NCBI GenBank assembly: GCA_011526085.1
Contig: WYBC01000008.1
Coordinates: 1 to 64,000 of the forward strand
Length of the DNA stretch: 64,000 bases
Source of the DNA: Lysobacter sp.
GTDB lineage: Bacteria; Pseudomonadota; Gammaproteobacteria; Xanthomonadales; Xanthomonadaceae
Direction: 5' to 3'
Of the stretch, positions 1-10,700 are shown one piece after another; positions within the stretch are counted from its first letter, which is position 1, and every line of letters begins with the position of its first letter. A program made the position numbers and the translations under genes. The notes below the pieces were generated by a model. It searched no databases. It was given only the letters and a program-made list of their open reading frames with translations, and was not told the DNA's origin.

Positions 1-135
1 CGGGGCCGGGGGGGGGGGGGGGGGCGGCGTGGGGGGCGGGGGCGGCCCGGCGCCCCCCCCCCCCGGGGGCCGCCCGCCGGGGGCGGACCCCCACCCCCCC
101 CCGGCCCGGCCCGCCCCCCCCGCCCCCCCCGGGGC
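1..135. other. Low-complexity G/C homopolymer stretch
   Basis: Almost only runs of G and C, including single-base runs longer than ten. No codon structure or believable gene. This composition at the extreme end of a window most likely reflects a low-quality contig end rather than biology. Confidence 0.7.
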
Positions 136-144
136 CGGAATGCG

Positions 145-170
145 GATGCGGCGGCCGAGGCCGCCGCATC
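145..170 (-). terminator. Hairpin downstream of DUF4870 gene
   Basis: A perfect 12-bp inverted repeat (145-156 with 159-170, minimal loop) starts 22 bp beyond the stop of the leftward DUF4870 gene. No T-tract follows on the minus strand, so it may be a weak or factor-assisted terminator. Confidence 0.4.
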
Positions 171-192
171 CCGCGATTGCCCGACGTATCGA

Positions 193-648
193 TCAGAACA
201 GACGGATCGTCAGCGGGTAGCGATACGCCACGCCGTCGTAGGCCTTCACCGCGGCGACGATGGTGAACACCAGCCACGCGATCGCCAGCACGATCCACAC
301 CGGCACCGCGACCAGCAGGCCCAGGCCCAGCGTGAACACCACCAGCACGATGCTCGCGACCGCGTAGAGGAACATGCTGAAGTTGAAGTTCAGCGCTTCC
401 TTCGCGTGGGCGGCGGCGAAACTCGATCGGTCGCGGACGAGCAACCAGACCACGAAGGCTGCGACGGCGCCGGCGACGCCGGCGAACCATGACGTCGCCA
501 ATGCGGCGACGAGCGCGGCGATGTGCGCGCTCGCGGCCCAGCCGCGATTGTCCGCGATGCTGTCGGATGCGTTGCCGGACGGAGCGGCTTGGGCGACGTC
601 GTCACCGGTACCGTTCTGGAGCGTACCGTTGGGAAGCGTGTCGTTCAT
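193..648 (-). CDS. DUF4870 domain membrane protein
   Basis: A 151-residue membrane protein of the DUF4870 family, function unknown. A polar N-terminal tail of about 40 residues is followed by several hydrophobic segments and the family signature around the KEALNF motif, and it ends in a YRYPLTIRLF-type tail. The ATG at 648 has GAGGA eight bases upstream; the frame stays open further upstream but has no such site. It is a paralogue of the DUF4870 protein at 3512-3895, which shares the KEALNF and AYRYP motifs, so two copies bracket the DUF1800/DUF1501 pair. Confidence 0.85.
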   Translation of the reverse strand: MNDTLPNGTLQNGTGDDVAQAAPSGNASDSIADNRGWAASAHIAALVAALATSWFAGVAGAVAAFVVWLLVRDRSSFAAAHAKEALNFNFSMFLYAVASIVLVVFTLGLGLLVAVPVWIVLAIAWLVFTIVAAVKAYDGVAYRYPLTIRLF

Positions 649-772
649 GCGGATGTCCTCGCGGGGGCGGCCCCCGCCGTGCGCGTCCGGAAACGTCCGG
701 TGCAGGGACAAGATGCGGCATCCGCGCGGGGACTCAAGCCAACGAAAGACATACCTGCTCGACGCGACCGGT

Positions 773-1936
773 TCAGGCGCGCAGCAGGCCCGCCATCGGC
801 CGCAGCGTGCGGCTGTCCGGGAAGATCCGCGTGTCCAGCGCCGCTTCGGACACCGCGAGATGGCTGGCGAGCAGGCCCTTGAACACCGCGCGCAGATCGG
901 TGGTGGGGCGCAGGTCGCGGCCTTCGAACAGCGCGGCGGGCGCGAGACCCGGCCAGTCGCCGGCGATCCGGCCGCCGCGCACCGCGCCGCCGGCGAGCAG
1001 CGCCGCACCGCCGACGCCGTGATCGGTGCCGGCGCTGCCGTTCGCGGCGACGGTGCGACCGAACTCGGTCACCACAGCCACCACGGTGTTCGACCAGTCC
1101 GCACCCATGCCCTCGCGATACGCGCGCAGACCGGCGTCGAGCTCGGCGAACTTGCGGTCGAGCGCGAGCTGCTGACCGCGATGGGTGTCCCAGCCACTGT
1201 CCTCGACGAAACCGATCCGCGCCGCGTTCGCGCCTTGCATGCGCTTGGCCGCGGCGGCCATCGCTTCGGGCAAGCGGAACGCGCCGCGTGCGCCGCCCGT
1301 GCCGTTGCCCGACATGTCCATCGCGACTGCCGCCATCGCATCGTCGAACATGGGCGCCAGCCGCGGATCCGAGGCGTACAGCGGCTGCAACTGCTGCATC
1401 AGCGCGTCGGGAACCTCGCGCGGCAGCGGCGGCGACCAGATCTCCGCGCGCCCGGAGCCGCGCATGGCCAGCGGCATCACCTGCGCGATGGCCACGCCCG
1501 CGTCGCGCGCCATCGTGTCGATGCAGCGGCCGATCCAACCGTCGCGCGCGCCACCCGGCGTCGCGGTACCGTTCTCCAGACAGTCCTGGGCATCGAAGTG
1601 CGAACGCAGCCGATAAGGCGGCGCCACCGCCACCAGCGGCAGCAGTTCATGCTTCGCGTACAGACCGTGCGCGAACGGGAGCTTCGGATGCAGACCGAAA
1701 CTGCCGTCCAGCGACAGCGCGTCGCGCACCGCGAGCTGGCCGCGGGCGCGCAGGTAATCGGCATCGTCGCGCGGCGGGAGCAGGTGCAGACCATCCATCG
1801 CACCGCGCAACAGCACCACCAGCAGGCGGGTCTGCGCGCCGCCCGAGGCCGCCGGCGACAGGCCGGGCCACAGCGTGAGCATCGCGGAGCCGCCGAGCGC
1901 GGCGAGGAAACGGCGACGGGAGACATCGGCGGTCAT
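773..1936 (-). CDS. DUF1501 domain secreted protein (Tat signal)
   Basis: A 387-residue DUF1501 protein, a sulfatase-like fold family of unknown substrate that is commonly paired with DUF1800. The N-terminus has a twin-arginine signal (SRRRFL, then a hydrophobic Ala/Leu-rich segment), so export in folded form by Tat is expected. The start is fixed by the neighbour: the ATG at 1936 shares its A with the TGA stop of the DUF1800 gene (TGATG), which implies translational coupling. The body contains LRGAMDGL near the N-terminus and a VVVAVVTEFGR segment typical of the family. The biochemical role is unknown. Confidence 0.85.
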   Translation of the reverse strand: MTADVSRRRFLAALGGSAMLTLWPGLSPAASGGAQTRLLVVLLRGAMDGLHLLPPRDDADYLRARGQLAVRDALSLDGSFGLHPKLPFAHGLYAKHELLPLVAVAPPYRLRSHFDAQDCLENGTATPGGARDGWIGRCIDTMARDAGVAIAQVMPLAMRGSGRAEIWSPPLPREVPDALMQQLQPLYASDPRLAPMFDDAMAAVAMDMSGNGTGGARGAFRLPEAMAAAAKRMQGANAARIGFVEDSGWDTHRGQQLALDRKFAELDAGLRAYREGMGADWSNTVVAVVTEFGRTVAANGSAGTDHGVGGAALLAGGAVRGGRIAGDWPGLAPAALFEGRDLRPTTDLRAVFKGLLASHLAVSEAALDTRIFPDSRTLRPMAGLLRA

Positions 1937-3375
1937 CACACCCTCCACTGGAACGCGGGACTGGAAAACAGCAGGGCGAAGCCTTCCTGCGGCGAGCCGG
2001 CACGACGCAACGCATCGGCGAACGGCCCCTGCACCGCCTCCGCACCGAGCACGTCGGTGGCGAGATCGACCGGCTTGCCGCGACCCTGAACCTGACCGGC
2101 CAGCGCCGCGGCCGCCTGCAGGCGTTTGCGCAGCGCGTCGCCGCTGGCCCAGTCGGCCGCGGTGTCGGGGAAACCTGCCGGCGAGCGCGGCGTGAACGTC
2201 GGCTGGCCCAGACTGGTCAGCAATCGCAGCAGGACCCGCGGCTGGCGATCGAGCCGCAGCCCGCCCGCGCGCATCGTCGAGATCACGAAATCCTCGGGGG
2301 TCTTGAACTTGCGCGCATCGGCGGACCACGACGCCTCGTGATCGATCATCGCGCCGTACAGCGCGGTCAGCGCGCCGCCGCTGCGCAGATAGGCCGCGGC
2401 CATCGCATCGACCAGCGCCGGCGGCGGCGCATCGGCGACGAAATGCCGCGCGAGCTTGAAACCGAGGTGACGGGCGGTGGCCGGGTGCATGGCGAGATCG
2501 CGCAGCACCGCGCGGCCCTGCGCTTCGCCGCCTTCGGCGTAGCGCTTGCCCAGCACGGTGCGCGCGCCGGGCTCGTGCGCGCCGGCGCGGAACACGAATG
2601 CGCTGCGCGCCTGGCCCTGCTGCATCTCGCGCGGCAACGGCGTGCCCCAGCCGGTGATCGCGCGCGCCAGTTCGATCACGTCCTGCTGCGCGTACCCGCC
2701 ATCGACGCCGAGCGTATGCAGTTCGAGGATCTCGCGGGCCAGATTCTCGTTCAGTCCGAGCCGGCGCTTGCTGTCGCGGCGCTCCAGCCGCCGCACCAGC
2801 ATCGAGTCGTCGCCGACCGATGCGGCGTTGTCGAGATACAGCAGCATGCCCGGGTGGGTTTCCACCGCCGTCAGCAGGTCGGCGAAGTTGCCGAGGACAT
2901 GCGGGCGGATCGCTTCGCGCTCCATCGGCGCCGCGAGCAGGCGGTTCTGGTTCTTGTCGATCGAGATCGCGAAGTGGTTCGACCAGAACCGGACCAGCCG
3001 TTCGACGAAGGGCGTGTCGGTGGTCGCGGCGATGCGATAGCGCAGCGCCAGATCGTCGCCGGCGGCGCGACGGATCGCCTGTTGCATCGGGTTGCGCTCG
3101 ATGTCGTCTTCCGCCGCCCCTTCGCGGGCCGCGGCGCCTGCCGGGGAAGGGGTGGCAGGCTTGCGGTCGCGCATCTGCCGGCGCTGCAACCGGTATTCGT
3201 TCTGCTGTTCGAGGAGTTCGAGACTGTCGGGAAGCCCGGCGAACGGCGACAGGTCGGGCCTGCGCCGGAGCTGGGCATGCAGCGTGCCGCGCGGATCGCC
3301 CGCGGCGGCCAACTCGCCCGGCATCGCCCCGAGTCCGAAACGATTGACCGCGGCAGCGGCCCGTGAGGCGCTCAT
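1936..3375 (-). CDS. DUF1800 domain protein
   Basis: A DUF1800 family protein of about 479 residues, function unknown. The sequence starts AAAVNRFGLGAMPGE, the usual family opening, and contains the family motifs RLVRFWSNHFAIS and ENLAREILELHTLGVDGGY. An alternative ATG lies at 3387, four codons upstream. It is the first gene of a coupled pair with the DUF1501 gene (one-base stop/start overlap). DUF1800/DUF1501 pairs are widespread and presumed to act together at or outside the cell envelope; that role is inferred from conserved pairing only. Confidence 0.85.
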   Translation of the reverse strand: MSASRAAAAVNRFGLGAMPGELAAAGDPRGTLHAQLRRRPDLSPFAGLPDSLELLEQQNEYRLQRRQMRDRKPATPSPAGAAAREGAAEDDIERNPMQQAIRRAAGDDLALRYRIAATTDTPFVERLVRFWSNHFAISIDKNQNRLLAAPMEREAIRPHVLGNFADLLTAVETHPGMLLYLDNAASVGDDSMLVRRLERRDSKRRLGLNENLAREILELHTLGVDGGYAQQDVIELARAITGWGTPLPREMQQGQARSAFVFRAGAHEPGARTVLGKRYAEGGEAQGRAVLRDLAMHPATARHLGFKLARHFVADAPPPALVDAMAAAYLRSGGALTALYGAMIDHEASWSADARKFKTPEDFVISTMRAGGLRLDRQPRVLLRLLTSLGQPTFTPRSPAGFPDTAADWASGDALRKRLQAAAALAGQVQGRGKPVDLATDVLGAEAVQGPFADALRRAGSPQEGFALLFSSPAFQWRV

Positions 3376-3452
3376 GTCGTGCTCCATTGCCGGAAGACCC
3401 GGTATGGAACGCGCCGGCGCACGGCGGGTTGACATCGGCCCGGTCGAAAGCG

Positions 3453-3488
3453 CCAAAAAGAAACCCCGGCGCCGGAAGCGCCGGGGTT
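3453..3488 (-). terminator. Rho-independent terminator
   Basis: An 11-bp perfect stem (3462-3472 with 3478-3488, five-base loop) followed on the minus strand by a run of five T. It lies 23 bp after the stop of the DUF4870 gene at 3512 and separates it from the DUF1800/DUF1501 pair. Confidence 0.85.
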
Positions 3489-3511
3489 CGATCGTTCGTG
3501 AAACGCCAGGA

Positions 3512-3895
3512 TTACTTGATCAGGCGCAGCGCGAAGGGATAGCGGTAGGCCTCGCCGTTGTTGGCCTTGATGCCACCGATGATGCAGAAAACGAGGTTCG
3601 CGATGCCGACCAGGGTCGGCAGGAAGAAGAGCAGACCGAGCGAAACGATGGTCAGGATGAACGAGACCACGAAGGCGATGGTGATCGTGATCTGGAAATT
3701 CAGGGCTTCCTTGGACTGGTCGACCACGAAGGTCTTCCCGGCCTGATCCTTGTTGATCAGCCAGATGACCAGCGGGCCGATGAACCATGTGATGATGCCC
3801 AGGAGATGCGCGATGAGCGCCATGGTCTTGTCCTCGCTGGCGGGAGCGCCCGAAGGTGCGGGCGGCGGCGAGGTGTATTCGTTTCCATTGGTCAT
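3512..3895 (-). CDS. DUF4870 domain membrane protein (second copy)
   Basis: A 127-residue DUF4870 protein. The Pro-rich cytosolic-like N-terminus is followed by hydrophobic segments beginning TMALIAHLLGIITWFIGPLV, then the KEALNF motif and a C-terminal EAYRYPFALRLIK. The ATG at 3895 is chosen because GGGGAA sits just upstream; an in-frame ATG at 3910 lies within that stretch. The gene is monocistronic: a strong terminator follows and pmbA ends just upstream. Function unknown. Confidence 0.85.
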   Translation of the reverse strand: MTNGNEYTSPPPAPSGAPASEDKTMALIAHLLGIITWFIGPLVIWLINKDQAGKTFVVDQSKEALNFQITITIAFVVSFILTIVSLGLLFFLPTLVGIANLVFCIIGGIKANNGEAYRYPFALRLIK

Positions 3896-3993
3896 TTCGG
3901 GATTCCCCATTGCTACGGATGGATGCTGCGGATGAATGCGGTCGGATGCGGGGTGCGCCGCGGTCGCGGGCACCGCCCTAGCTTACACAAACG

Positions 3994-5364
3994 TCAAACG
4001 CCGCCGGCAACGGTCATCCTGCCGAGCAGGATCGAACCGCAGCGGACATTCGACCGGACATCGACATCGCTGCCGATGGCCTCGATGCCCTGCAGCATGG
4101 CGCGCAGGTTGCCGGCGATGGTGATGCCGTCCACCGGATAGGCGATCCGGCCGTTTTCGACGTAAAAGCCGGCCGCCCCGCGCGAATAGTCGCCGGTCAC
4201 GGCGTTCACGCCCTGCCCCATCAATCCGGTCACCAGCAGGCCGGTGCCCATGTCGCGCACCAGGTCGTCCAGTCCGCCCGCGTTGGCCGCGACATCGAGA
4301 TTGAAAATGCCGCCGGCATTGCCGGTGCTCTGCAGCCCGAGCTTGCGCGCGGAATAGCTGCCGAGCACGTAGCGCTGCAGCACGCCGTCGCGGACCAGGT
4401 CCGACTCGCGGGTGGCGACGCCCTCGGCATCGAAGGCGCAGGAGCGCAGGCCGCGCATCAGGAACGGACGCTCGCTCAGCCGGCACCAGTCGGGCAGCAC
4501 CCGGGTGCCGACGCTGTCGAGCAGGAAACTGGCGCCGCGGTAGAGCGCGCCGCCGGAGACCGCATTGACCAGATGCCCGATGAGCGAACGCGCGACCTCG
4601 GCCTGGAACAGCACCGGCATGGTGCCGGTCGCCAGCGAGCGCGGCGCGAGCCGGGCCAGCGCCCGCTCCGCGGCCCGGCGGCCGACCGCCTCGGGCGCTT
4701 CCAGGTCTTCGCGCGCCAGCGCGAAGGTGTACCAGTGTTCGCGCTGCATGGCCTCGCCCTGGCCGGCGATCAGGCCGCAGGCGATGCTGTGCTGGGTGTC
4801 GCGCTCGCGCCCGAGGAAGCCGTGGCTGTTGGCGTAGACGCCGATCGATTCGCCCGTGGACACCGACGCGCCATCGGAGTTGGCGATGCGCGCATCCACG
4901 TCGCGGCCGGCGGTCTCGCAGGCCAGGGCCAGGTCGATCGCGGCATCGGCATCCAGCGCCCACGGGTGCCAGCTGTCGAATTCGCGCAGATCGGTCGCCA
5001 TCCGGTCGGCGTCGGCGAGTCCTGCCGCGGGGTCGTCCTCGGTGTGCCGGGCGATCGCGCAGGCCTGCGCGACGGTGGCTTCGAGGCTCTCCCGGCGCAG
5101 GTCGGCGGTGCTGGCGCTGCCCTTGCGCCGGCCGAAGTAGACGGTGATGCCGATGCTGCGGTCGCGGGTGGATTCCACGCTCTCCACCGCGCCCATGCGC
5201 ACGTTGACGTTGAGGCCGCGATCCTCGTCGCAGCTCACTTCGGCCTGGCTGGCACCCTGCGCGCGGGCGCGGGCCAGCAGGTCGCGGGCCAGCTCGGACA
5301 GGTGGTCCAGCCGCGCCAGGCTGTCGTCGGCGGCGACGGGGGATGCGGAAGCGATGACGTTCAA
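3994..5364 (-). CDS. pmbA: Metalloprotease PmbA/TldE
   Basis: The TldE/PmbA subunit of the TldD-TldE heterodimer, which in E. coli degrades unfolded peptides such as CcdA and processes microcin B17. The 456-residue length fits. The C-terminal half holds the family signature around [20 protein letters not shown]. PmbA lacks the HExxH site, which its partner TldD supplies; tldD lies 2 kb away on the same strand with darP between. The best start is a TTG at 5364 with AGGAT upstream; no ATG precedes the conserved N-terminal region. That codon is back-to-back with the divergent darP region, so both promoters must be compact. Confidence 0.92.
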   Translation of the reverse strand: MNVIASASPVAADDSLARLDHLSELARDLLARARAQGASQAEVSCDEDRGLNVNVRMGAVESVESTRDRSIGITVYFGRRKGSASTADLRRESLEATVAQACAIARHTEDDPAAGLADADRMATDLREFDSWHPWALDADAAIDLALACETAGRDVDARIANSDGASVSTGESIGVYANSHGFLGRERDTQHSIACGLIAGQGEAMQREHWYTFALAREDLEAPEAVGRRAAERALARLAPRSLATGTMPVLFQAEVARSLIGHLVNAVSGGALYRGASFLLDSVGTRVLPDWCRLSERPFLMRGLRSCAFDAEGVATRESDLVRDGVLQRYVLGSYSARKLGLQSTGNAGGIFNLDVAANAGGLDDLVRDMGTGLLVTGLMGQGVNAVTGDYSRGAAGFYVENGRIAYPVDGITIAGNLRAMLQGIEAIGSDVDVRSNVRCGSILLGRMTVAGGV

Positions 5365-5384
5365 TGCTTTATCCTGTAGCGACT

Positions 5385-5966
5385 ATGCGTGGAAAAGACC
5401 CCGAAACCGGCGACTTCCTGTCCCCCAGCCGCAGCCAGCAGCGGCGGGAGGCACTGGAAGTGCTCGAACTGGCCCGACAACTGTCGGCGTTGACGCCCCA
5501 GCAGCTGTCGCGGCTGCCGATACCGGACCGGCTGATGCCGCACATCGACGAGACCCGCAGGATCACGTCGCACGTGGCGCACAAACGGCAGTTGCAGTAT
5601 CTGGCGAAACAGATGCGACGGGAAGACGACGAGACGCTGGAAGCGATCCGCGACGCGCTGGACGTCAACGGCCACGCCGCGCGCGTCGAAGCCGCGATGC
5701 TGCATCGCGCCGAGGCCTGGCGCGAGCGCCTGATGGCCGACGGCGATGTCGCGCTGGGCGAACTGCTCACCGATTACCCGCAGGCCGATCGCCAGCACCT
5801 GCGCCAGCTCGCGCGCAACGCGCACGAGGAAAAACTGAAGAACAGACCGCCGCATGCATATCGCGAGCTGTTCCGCGAACTGCGCGAGCTGTTCGCGGAA
5901 CACCACGATGCCGATGGCGATGCCGACGAAGGCATCGACGACGGCATGGATCGCGACGAAGACTGA
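5385..5966 (+). CDS. darP: Ribosome maturation protein DarP (YjgA, DUF615)
   Basis: A 193-residue DarP/YjgA protein, which in E. coli binds late pre-50S particles and promotes maturation near the peptidyl transferase centre. The signature [13 protein letters not shown] is near residue 16, followed by [20 protein letters not shown] and the C-terminal WRERL...FRELREL helices. The ATG at 5385 gives the usual MRGKDPETG opening; an in-frame ATG at 5364 is less likely. The C-terminus is an acidic tail rich in Asp. It is divergent from pmbA, a conserved association, and followed after four bases by a related half-length gene. Confidence 0.92.
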   Translation: MRGKDPETGDFLSPSRSQQRREALEVLELARQLSALTPQQLSRLPIPDRLMPHIDETRRITSHVAHKRQLQYLAKQMRREDDETLEAIRDALDVNGHAARVEAAMLHRAEAWRERLMADGDVALGELLTDYPQADRQHLRQLARNAHEEKLKNRPPHAYRELFRELRELFAEHHDADGDADEGIDDGMDRDED

Positions 5967-5970
5967 GCGC

Positions 5971-6267
5971 ATGGGGCGCGCCGGTCCCATCGATCCCGGA
6001 CTGCTCCGCGCGATGCGCTGGCGCGAACGGTTGATCGCCGAAGGCTTCGACGCGCTCGCCGAATTCCTCGCCGCATGCCTGGCCAAGCACGCGGCAGCCG
6101 ATGCGAAGACGCTCAAACCGATGATCCAGAAGGCTGGCGCCATGCGCCACAGGCACGGTACGCCGCGCTTCCTGCTGCGATACATCCGCGCATTGGACGA
6201 GAACAAACACCGCATCGCGGTCGAAGACGTCGCCGATCAGGCCTTCGTCCCGCCCACCGTCAGCTGA
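5971..6267 (+). CDS. DarP C-terminal-domain-like protein
   Basis: A 98-residue protein whose ATG lies four bases after the darP stop, suggesting coupled translation. It is not annotated in any family I can name, but it aligns by eye with the C-terminal half of DarP next door: WRERLIAEG, then AL-EFL, then AD---L, a Pro and finally LLRYIRAL match Dar[10 protein letters not shown]...FRELREL over about 57 positions with a short indel. I infer a tandem partial duplication of darP that kept only the second half. Its 3' end overlaps the convergent tldD by 31 bp. Whether it binds ribosomes is unknown. Confidence 0.65.
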   Translation: MGRAGPIDPGLLRAMRWRERLIAEGFDALAEFLAACLAKHAAADAKTLKPMIQKAGAMRHRHGTPRFLLRYIRALDENKHRIAVEDVADQAFVPPTVS

Positions 6268-7688
6268 TCGATCAGCAGCGACGGCTGGCCCACGCCCACC
6301 GGCACGCTCTGACCGTCCTTGCCGCAGGTGCCGACGCCCTCGTCGAGCGCGAGATCGTGGCCGATCATCCGCACCCGCTGCATCGTCTCGGGGCCGTTGC
6401 CGATCAGCGTCGCGCCCTTCACCGGCGCGGTGATCTTCCCGCCCTCGATCAGATAGGCTTCGGTCGCGGAAAACACGTATTTGCCGCTGGTGATGTCGAC
6501 CTGGCCACCGCCGAAATTGACCGCGTACAAACCGCGCTTCACCGAACGGATCATGTCCTCGGGGTCGTCCTGCCCGGCGAGCATGTAGGTGTTGGTCATC
6601 CGCGGCATCACCAGATGGGCGAAGGATTCGCGGCGGCCGTTGCCGGTGGCGGGCATGCCCATCAACCGCGCGTTGTGGGTGTCCTGCATGTAGCCGGTCA
6701 GCACGCCGTCCTCGATCAGCGGGGTGCAGCGCGTGGGCGTGCCCTCGTCGTCGACGGTGAGCGAACCGCGCCGGCCCGGCAGGGTGCCGTCGTCGACGAT
6801 GGTCACGCCCGGCGACGCCACCCGCTGGCCCATCCGGCCGGCGTAGGTCGAGGTGCCCTTGCGGTTGAAGTCGCCTTCCAGGCCGTGGCCGACCGCTTCG
6901 TGCAGCAGCACCGCGGGCCAACCGTTGCCCAGCACCACCGGCATCGTGCCCGCGGGCGCATCGACGGCCTCGAGATTCACCAGCGCCTGGCGCAGGGCCT
7001 CGCGCGCGCAGCGCTCCGGACGTTCGTCGCCGAACAGTTCGTCGTAGGCGTAGCGGCCGCCGTAGCCGGCGCTGGCGGATTCGCGACGACCGTTCTGTTC
7101 GACGATCACCTGCACGTTCATGCGCACCAGCGGGCGGACATCGCCGGCGACGACGCCGTCGCTGCGGGCGACGAAGATGGTGTCGAGCGCCGCGGAGAGC
7201 GAGACGGTGACCTGGCGCACGCGCGGATCGGCGGCGCGAACCAGGCGATCGACGCGGCGCATGGCGTCGAGCTTGTCGGCGTTGGCGCAGGCATCGATCG
7301 GATCGACCGCGGCGTAGAGCGGTTCCATGCCGGTCCCCCGACCGTGCGCGAGCGCGGGCGGCGTGCGGGTATCGCCATCGCGCGCGATGGCCTTCGCGGA
7401 ACGCGCCGCGGCCAGCAGCGCGTCGGGGTTGATTTCGTCGGAGTAGGCGAAGCCGGTCTTCTCGCCGGAGATCGCGCGCACGCCCACGCCCTGGTCGATG
7501 GCATGCGAACCGTCGGTGATGATGCCGTCTTCCATCGTCCAGCCCTCGCGGCGCGAATGCTGGAAATACAGATCGCCGAAATCGATGCCGGGACCGAGCA
7601 GCAGGCCGAAGGCGCGCTCCAGCCCGGCGTGGTCGAGTCCGGCCGGGACGAGCAGGCGCGATTCGGGGAGAGACTGCATCGGGAGCAT
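6237..7688 (-). CDS. tldD: Metalloprotease TldD
   Basis: The catalytic subunit of TldD/TldE, a zinc-dependent protease that unwinds and cleaves unfolded peptide. The active-site motif HEAVGH (HExxH) is present in [14 protein letters not shown], followed by the typical GLEGD and [19 protein letters not shown] segments. Start choice: the ATG at 7688 gives 483 residues, close to the E. coli 481; in-frame ATGs at 7679 and 7709 and a TTG at 7748 are alternatives. It sits downstream of yhdP, as in E. coli rng-yhdP-tldD, 75 bp beyond the yhdP stop. Confidence 0.93.
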   Translation of the reverse strand: MLPMQSLPESRLLVPAGLDHAGLERAFGLLLGPGIDFGDLYFQHSRREGWTMEDGIITDGSHAIDQGVGVRAISGEKTGFAYSDEINPDALLAAARSAKAIARDGDTRTPPALAHGRGTGMEPLYAAVDPIDACANADKLDAMRRVDRLVRAADPRVRQVTVSLSAALDTIFVARSDGVVAGDVRPLVRMNVQVIVEQNGRRESASAGYGGRYAYDELFGDERPERCAREALRQALVNLEAVDAPAGTMPVVLGNGWPAVLLHEAVGHGLEGDFNRKGTSTYAGRMGQRVASPGVTIVDDGTLPGRRGSLTVDDEGTPTRCTPLIEDGVLTGYMQDTHNARLMGMPATGNGRRESFAHLVMPRMTNTYMLAGQDDPEDMIRSVKRGLYAVNFGGGQVDITSGKYVFSATEAYLIEGGKITAPVKGATLIGNGPETMQRVRMIGHDLALDEGVGTCGKDGQSVPVGVGQPSLLIDQLTVGGTKA

Positions 7689-7763
7689 GGCGGTTCCGGT
7701 GGACGACATCGTGAAGGACAGGGTGGAGGCGACGTGCGCCGGTTTCAAACAGGGCGGGCGTCT

Positions 7764-10700
7764 TCAGCCCGAGCCGGGCCTGTCGCGGGATGATGCGCCG
7801 GTGCGCTCCATCACTTCGACCTTGGGATCTTTCCACGGCCCGGTGACGCGATAGTTCTTGGCCGCGGCCTGTCCGAGCGGCTTCTGCAGCACCGCGTTGG
7901 CGACCGCGCCCACCGCCGCGCCGACCGGCCCGCCGGCGAGCGCACCGACCGCGGTCAGCAGATTGCCGGCCTTCGGCAGCACCTCGATGGTCTGGTCGAA
8001 GGTCTGGGCACGCAGATTGGCCGCGCCGCGGATGTTGATCCGCGCCGCCGGGCCGTCGATGGCGAGATCGTCGCTGCGCGCGCTGCCGGCGGCGAAGCGC
8101 ACGTTGCCGCCGAGCGTGTTGAACGCGAATCCCTTGGAGAAGAAGTCGCGGAAATCCAGGGTCAACCGGCGCGGCAACTGCGCGATGCTCAGCAGGCCGA
8201 GCACGCGGCCGGTGCCGCCGGGCTCCACTTCCACCAGCCGCCCGTCGCGCACGTCGATCTTCAGATTGCCTTCGAGCGCGCCGAGCTGGAACGCCATCGG
8301 GGCGCCGGGCCAGTTCGCATCGAAACGCACGTCGCCCTTGCCGCCGCCGACCCGGCCGCCCATGCCGAATTCGTCGAGCAGCGCGCCGAAATCGTCGCTG
8401 GCGAAGGTCGCCCCCACCCGCGTGCGCGCCGCGGCACCGCGACCGCTCCAATCGCCGGAGACATCGATCCGCCGCTTCGGTGCGCGCGTCTGCAACTGCA
8501 CGATTTCCATGCCGGTCGCGGTGGGGCGCGAGCGGAATTGCGCTTCGCCGAGCGCGGCGCGGGCGATGCGCAGATCGTCGACGCGCAGATTGATCGCGGG
8601 AATCTTCGCCGGATCGAAACCGTCGCCGCCCGCGGCGACGGCGGCGACGGCGGCATTCGCCGCGACCGGCGCGGGCGCGCTGCGCCAGTGCAGGCGCTGC
8701 AGGCGACCGGCGATGCTGCCGCCCTCGCCGTCCGGCACCAGCAGCGCACCGGCGAGCGCGGCGCCGTCGAGCTGCACGGCCAAACCGCCGCTCGCAGGCG
8801 CGATCTGCAGGCGAGTGTCGGGGAAGTGCGCGCCGAGCAGCGACAAACGATCGGCGACGACATCCGCGCGCCGCAGCGCGAGGCGGCCGTCGCCATCGCC
8901 GAGCGTCAGCGCGACCCAGCCGATGGCGTCGAGCGTCGATGCGCGGCCGCCGATGATCAGGCCTGATGCCGGCGGCGGTTCGGCGACGCGATCGGTGCCG
9001 AAGGCGGCGCGGATGCCGAGCTGGCCCTGGCTGTCGCGCGCGCGCAGCGCGAACCGCTGTCCGAACGCCAGCGCGATCTCGCCCTTGCCGAACGGCAGTT
9101 GCAGATCGAGCGTGGTCGGCAACGCCGTGCCGGCGGCCTTGTCCAGCGGCGCCGGCAGATCGAGCGTGGTGCCGACCAGATCCGAGCGCAACTGCAACCG
9201 GGTGACCTGCGCGCTGGGCTTGCCGGCGCCGACGGGAATGGCGATGCCCGCGGTCCAGCGCGAGCGGCCGCGCAGATGCGGCTTCAACCAGCCCAGGTCG
9301 GCGCTGCGGGCCAGCAGGTCGTCGGTGGTCATCGAGGCTTCGAGTTCGGCCTCGAAGCCCTGGCGTTTGTCGCGCACGTGGCCGGGACCGGCGCGCAGCG
9401 AGAGCTTGCCTTCCTGGCGATCGTACTGCGCGCGCAGGCCGTTCGCGCTGAAGCCGTTCTCGTCGTAGCGGGCCTTGCCGCTGACGCCGGAGAACGCGAG
9501 CTTCCATTCCGATTCGGCCAGGCGCGCGCCGCGCAGATCGATCGCGCCGTCGATGTTCGCGCGCCGCGATGCCGGGCCGTGCAACGGCAGATCCAGCGCG
9601 AAATCGACCGACGCCGGGCCACTGGCGGACAGCGTCGAGAGAATGCCCGCATGGTCCCTGCGCAGCGGACTTTGCCGCACCAGGCCCAGCAGTTTCGCTG
9701 CATCGGCATCCGCATGCGCTTCGATGCCGAGCGCGCCGGCGGAGAAATCGGGAATGCCGGCGCTGAAATCGCGGATGCCGACATCGGCCAGCGCCGCACG
9801 GCCCGCGACCGAAAAGCCGTTGCCGACGAAGGCGATGTCGGCGTCCATGTCTCCGGTCGCCGGCCAGTCGCCGTGGAATTTCACGCGCATGTCCTGCAGC
9901 GTGGCGCGCGCATCGAACACCCCGTCCGGCGGCACGCCCGCGATCGTCCGGAACGGCCAGTGTTCGAGCTCGCCGGCGATCACCGCGCGGCCGTCGCGGA
10001 CGCGGCCCGCGATCAGCGCGGTATCCAGCCAACGCACCAGCGCGGGCGACATCGCATGCTTCGGCCAGAACCGCTTGGCGGTCGGCGCCATCGCGTCGTC
10101 GAGATCCGCGGCCACATCGATGCGCGGCGCGGTGCCGTCGCCCTGGAACCACAGACCGCCGCGGATGTCGGCGCCGTAGCCGTCGCCATCGATGCGCAGC
10201 GCGGGCGACTCCACGCGCCAGCCGCCGCCTTCGCGCCAGGCGATGGCTTCGCCGCGCAGACCGACGACATGGGTCGGGCCGAAACCGCTCGGCCAGTCGA
10301 AACGCAGCTTCGATGTTTCGTCGAACGCGAAGACCAGGCCTTCGCCATCGCCGCGCAGGGTGCCGGCGAGATCGGAGATGCCGGGCGAGTGTCCGACCGG
10401 CGCGAAATGCAGGCCGCGCACCGATGCGGCCGCATGCATCGCACCGCCGCGCAGGCCGCCGACGCGCACGCGCTCCAGCACCGCGCCGGGTTTCGCCGCG
10501 GCCAGCCACGCCCGCAGTTTCGGGTCCAGGCGATCGCTGAGCGCGAACACCGCGAACAGCGGGCCGGCGTCGATGCGCTCGGCGCGCAGGCCGTAGTGCT
10601 GGCCGCCGGCGATCACCAGTCCATCCAGCACCTGCGGCCGGCTGTTCGCGGCGGCATGCACCCGCATGCTCGGCGCGTCGAGGCGCCAGCCGCCTTTCTC

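Noticed and set aside
1-135. G/C homopolymer tract as a possible functional repeat
   Set aside because: Extreme runs at the window end resemble sequencing or assembly noise rather than a defined repeat unit.
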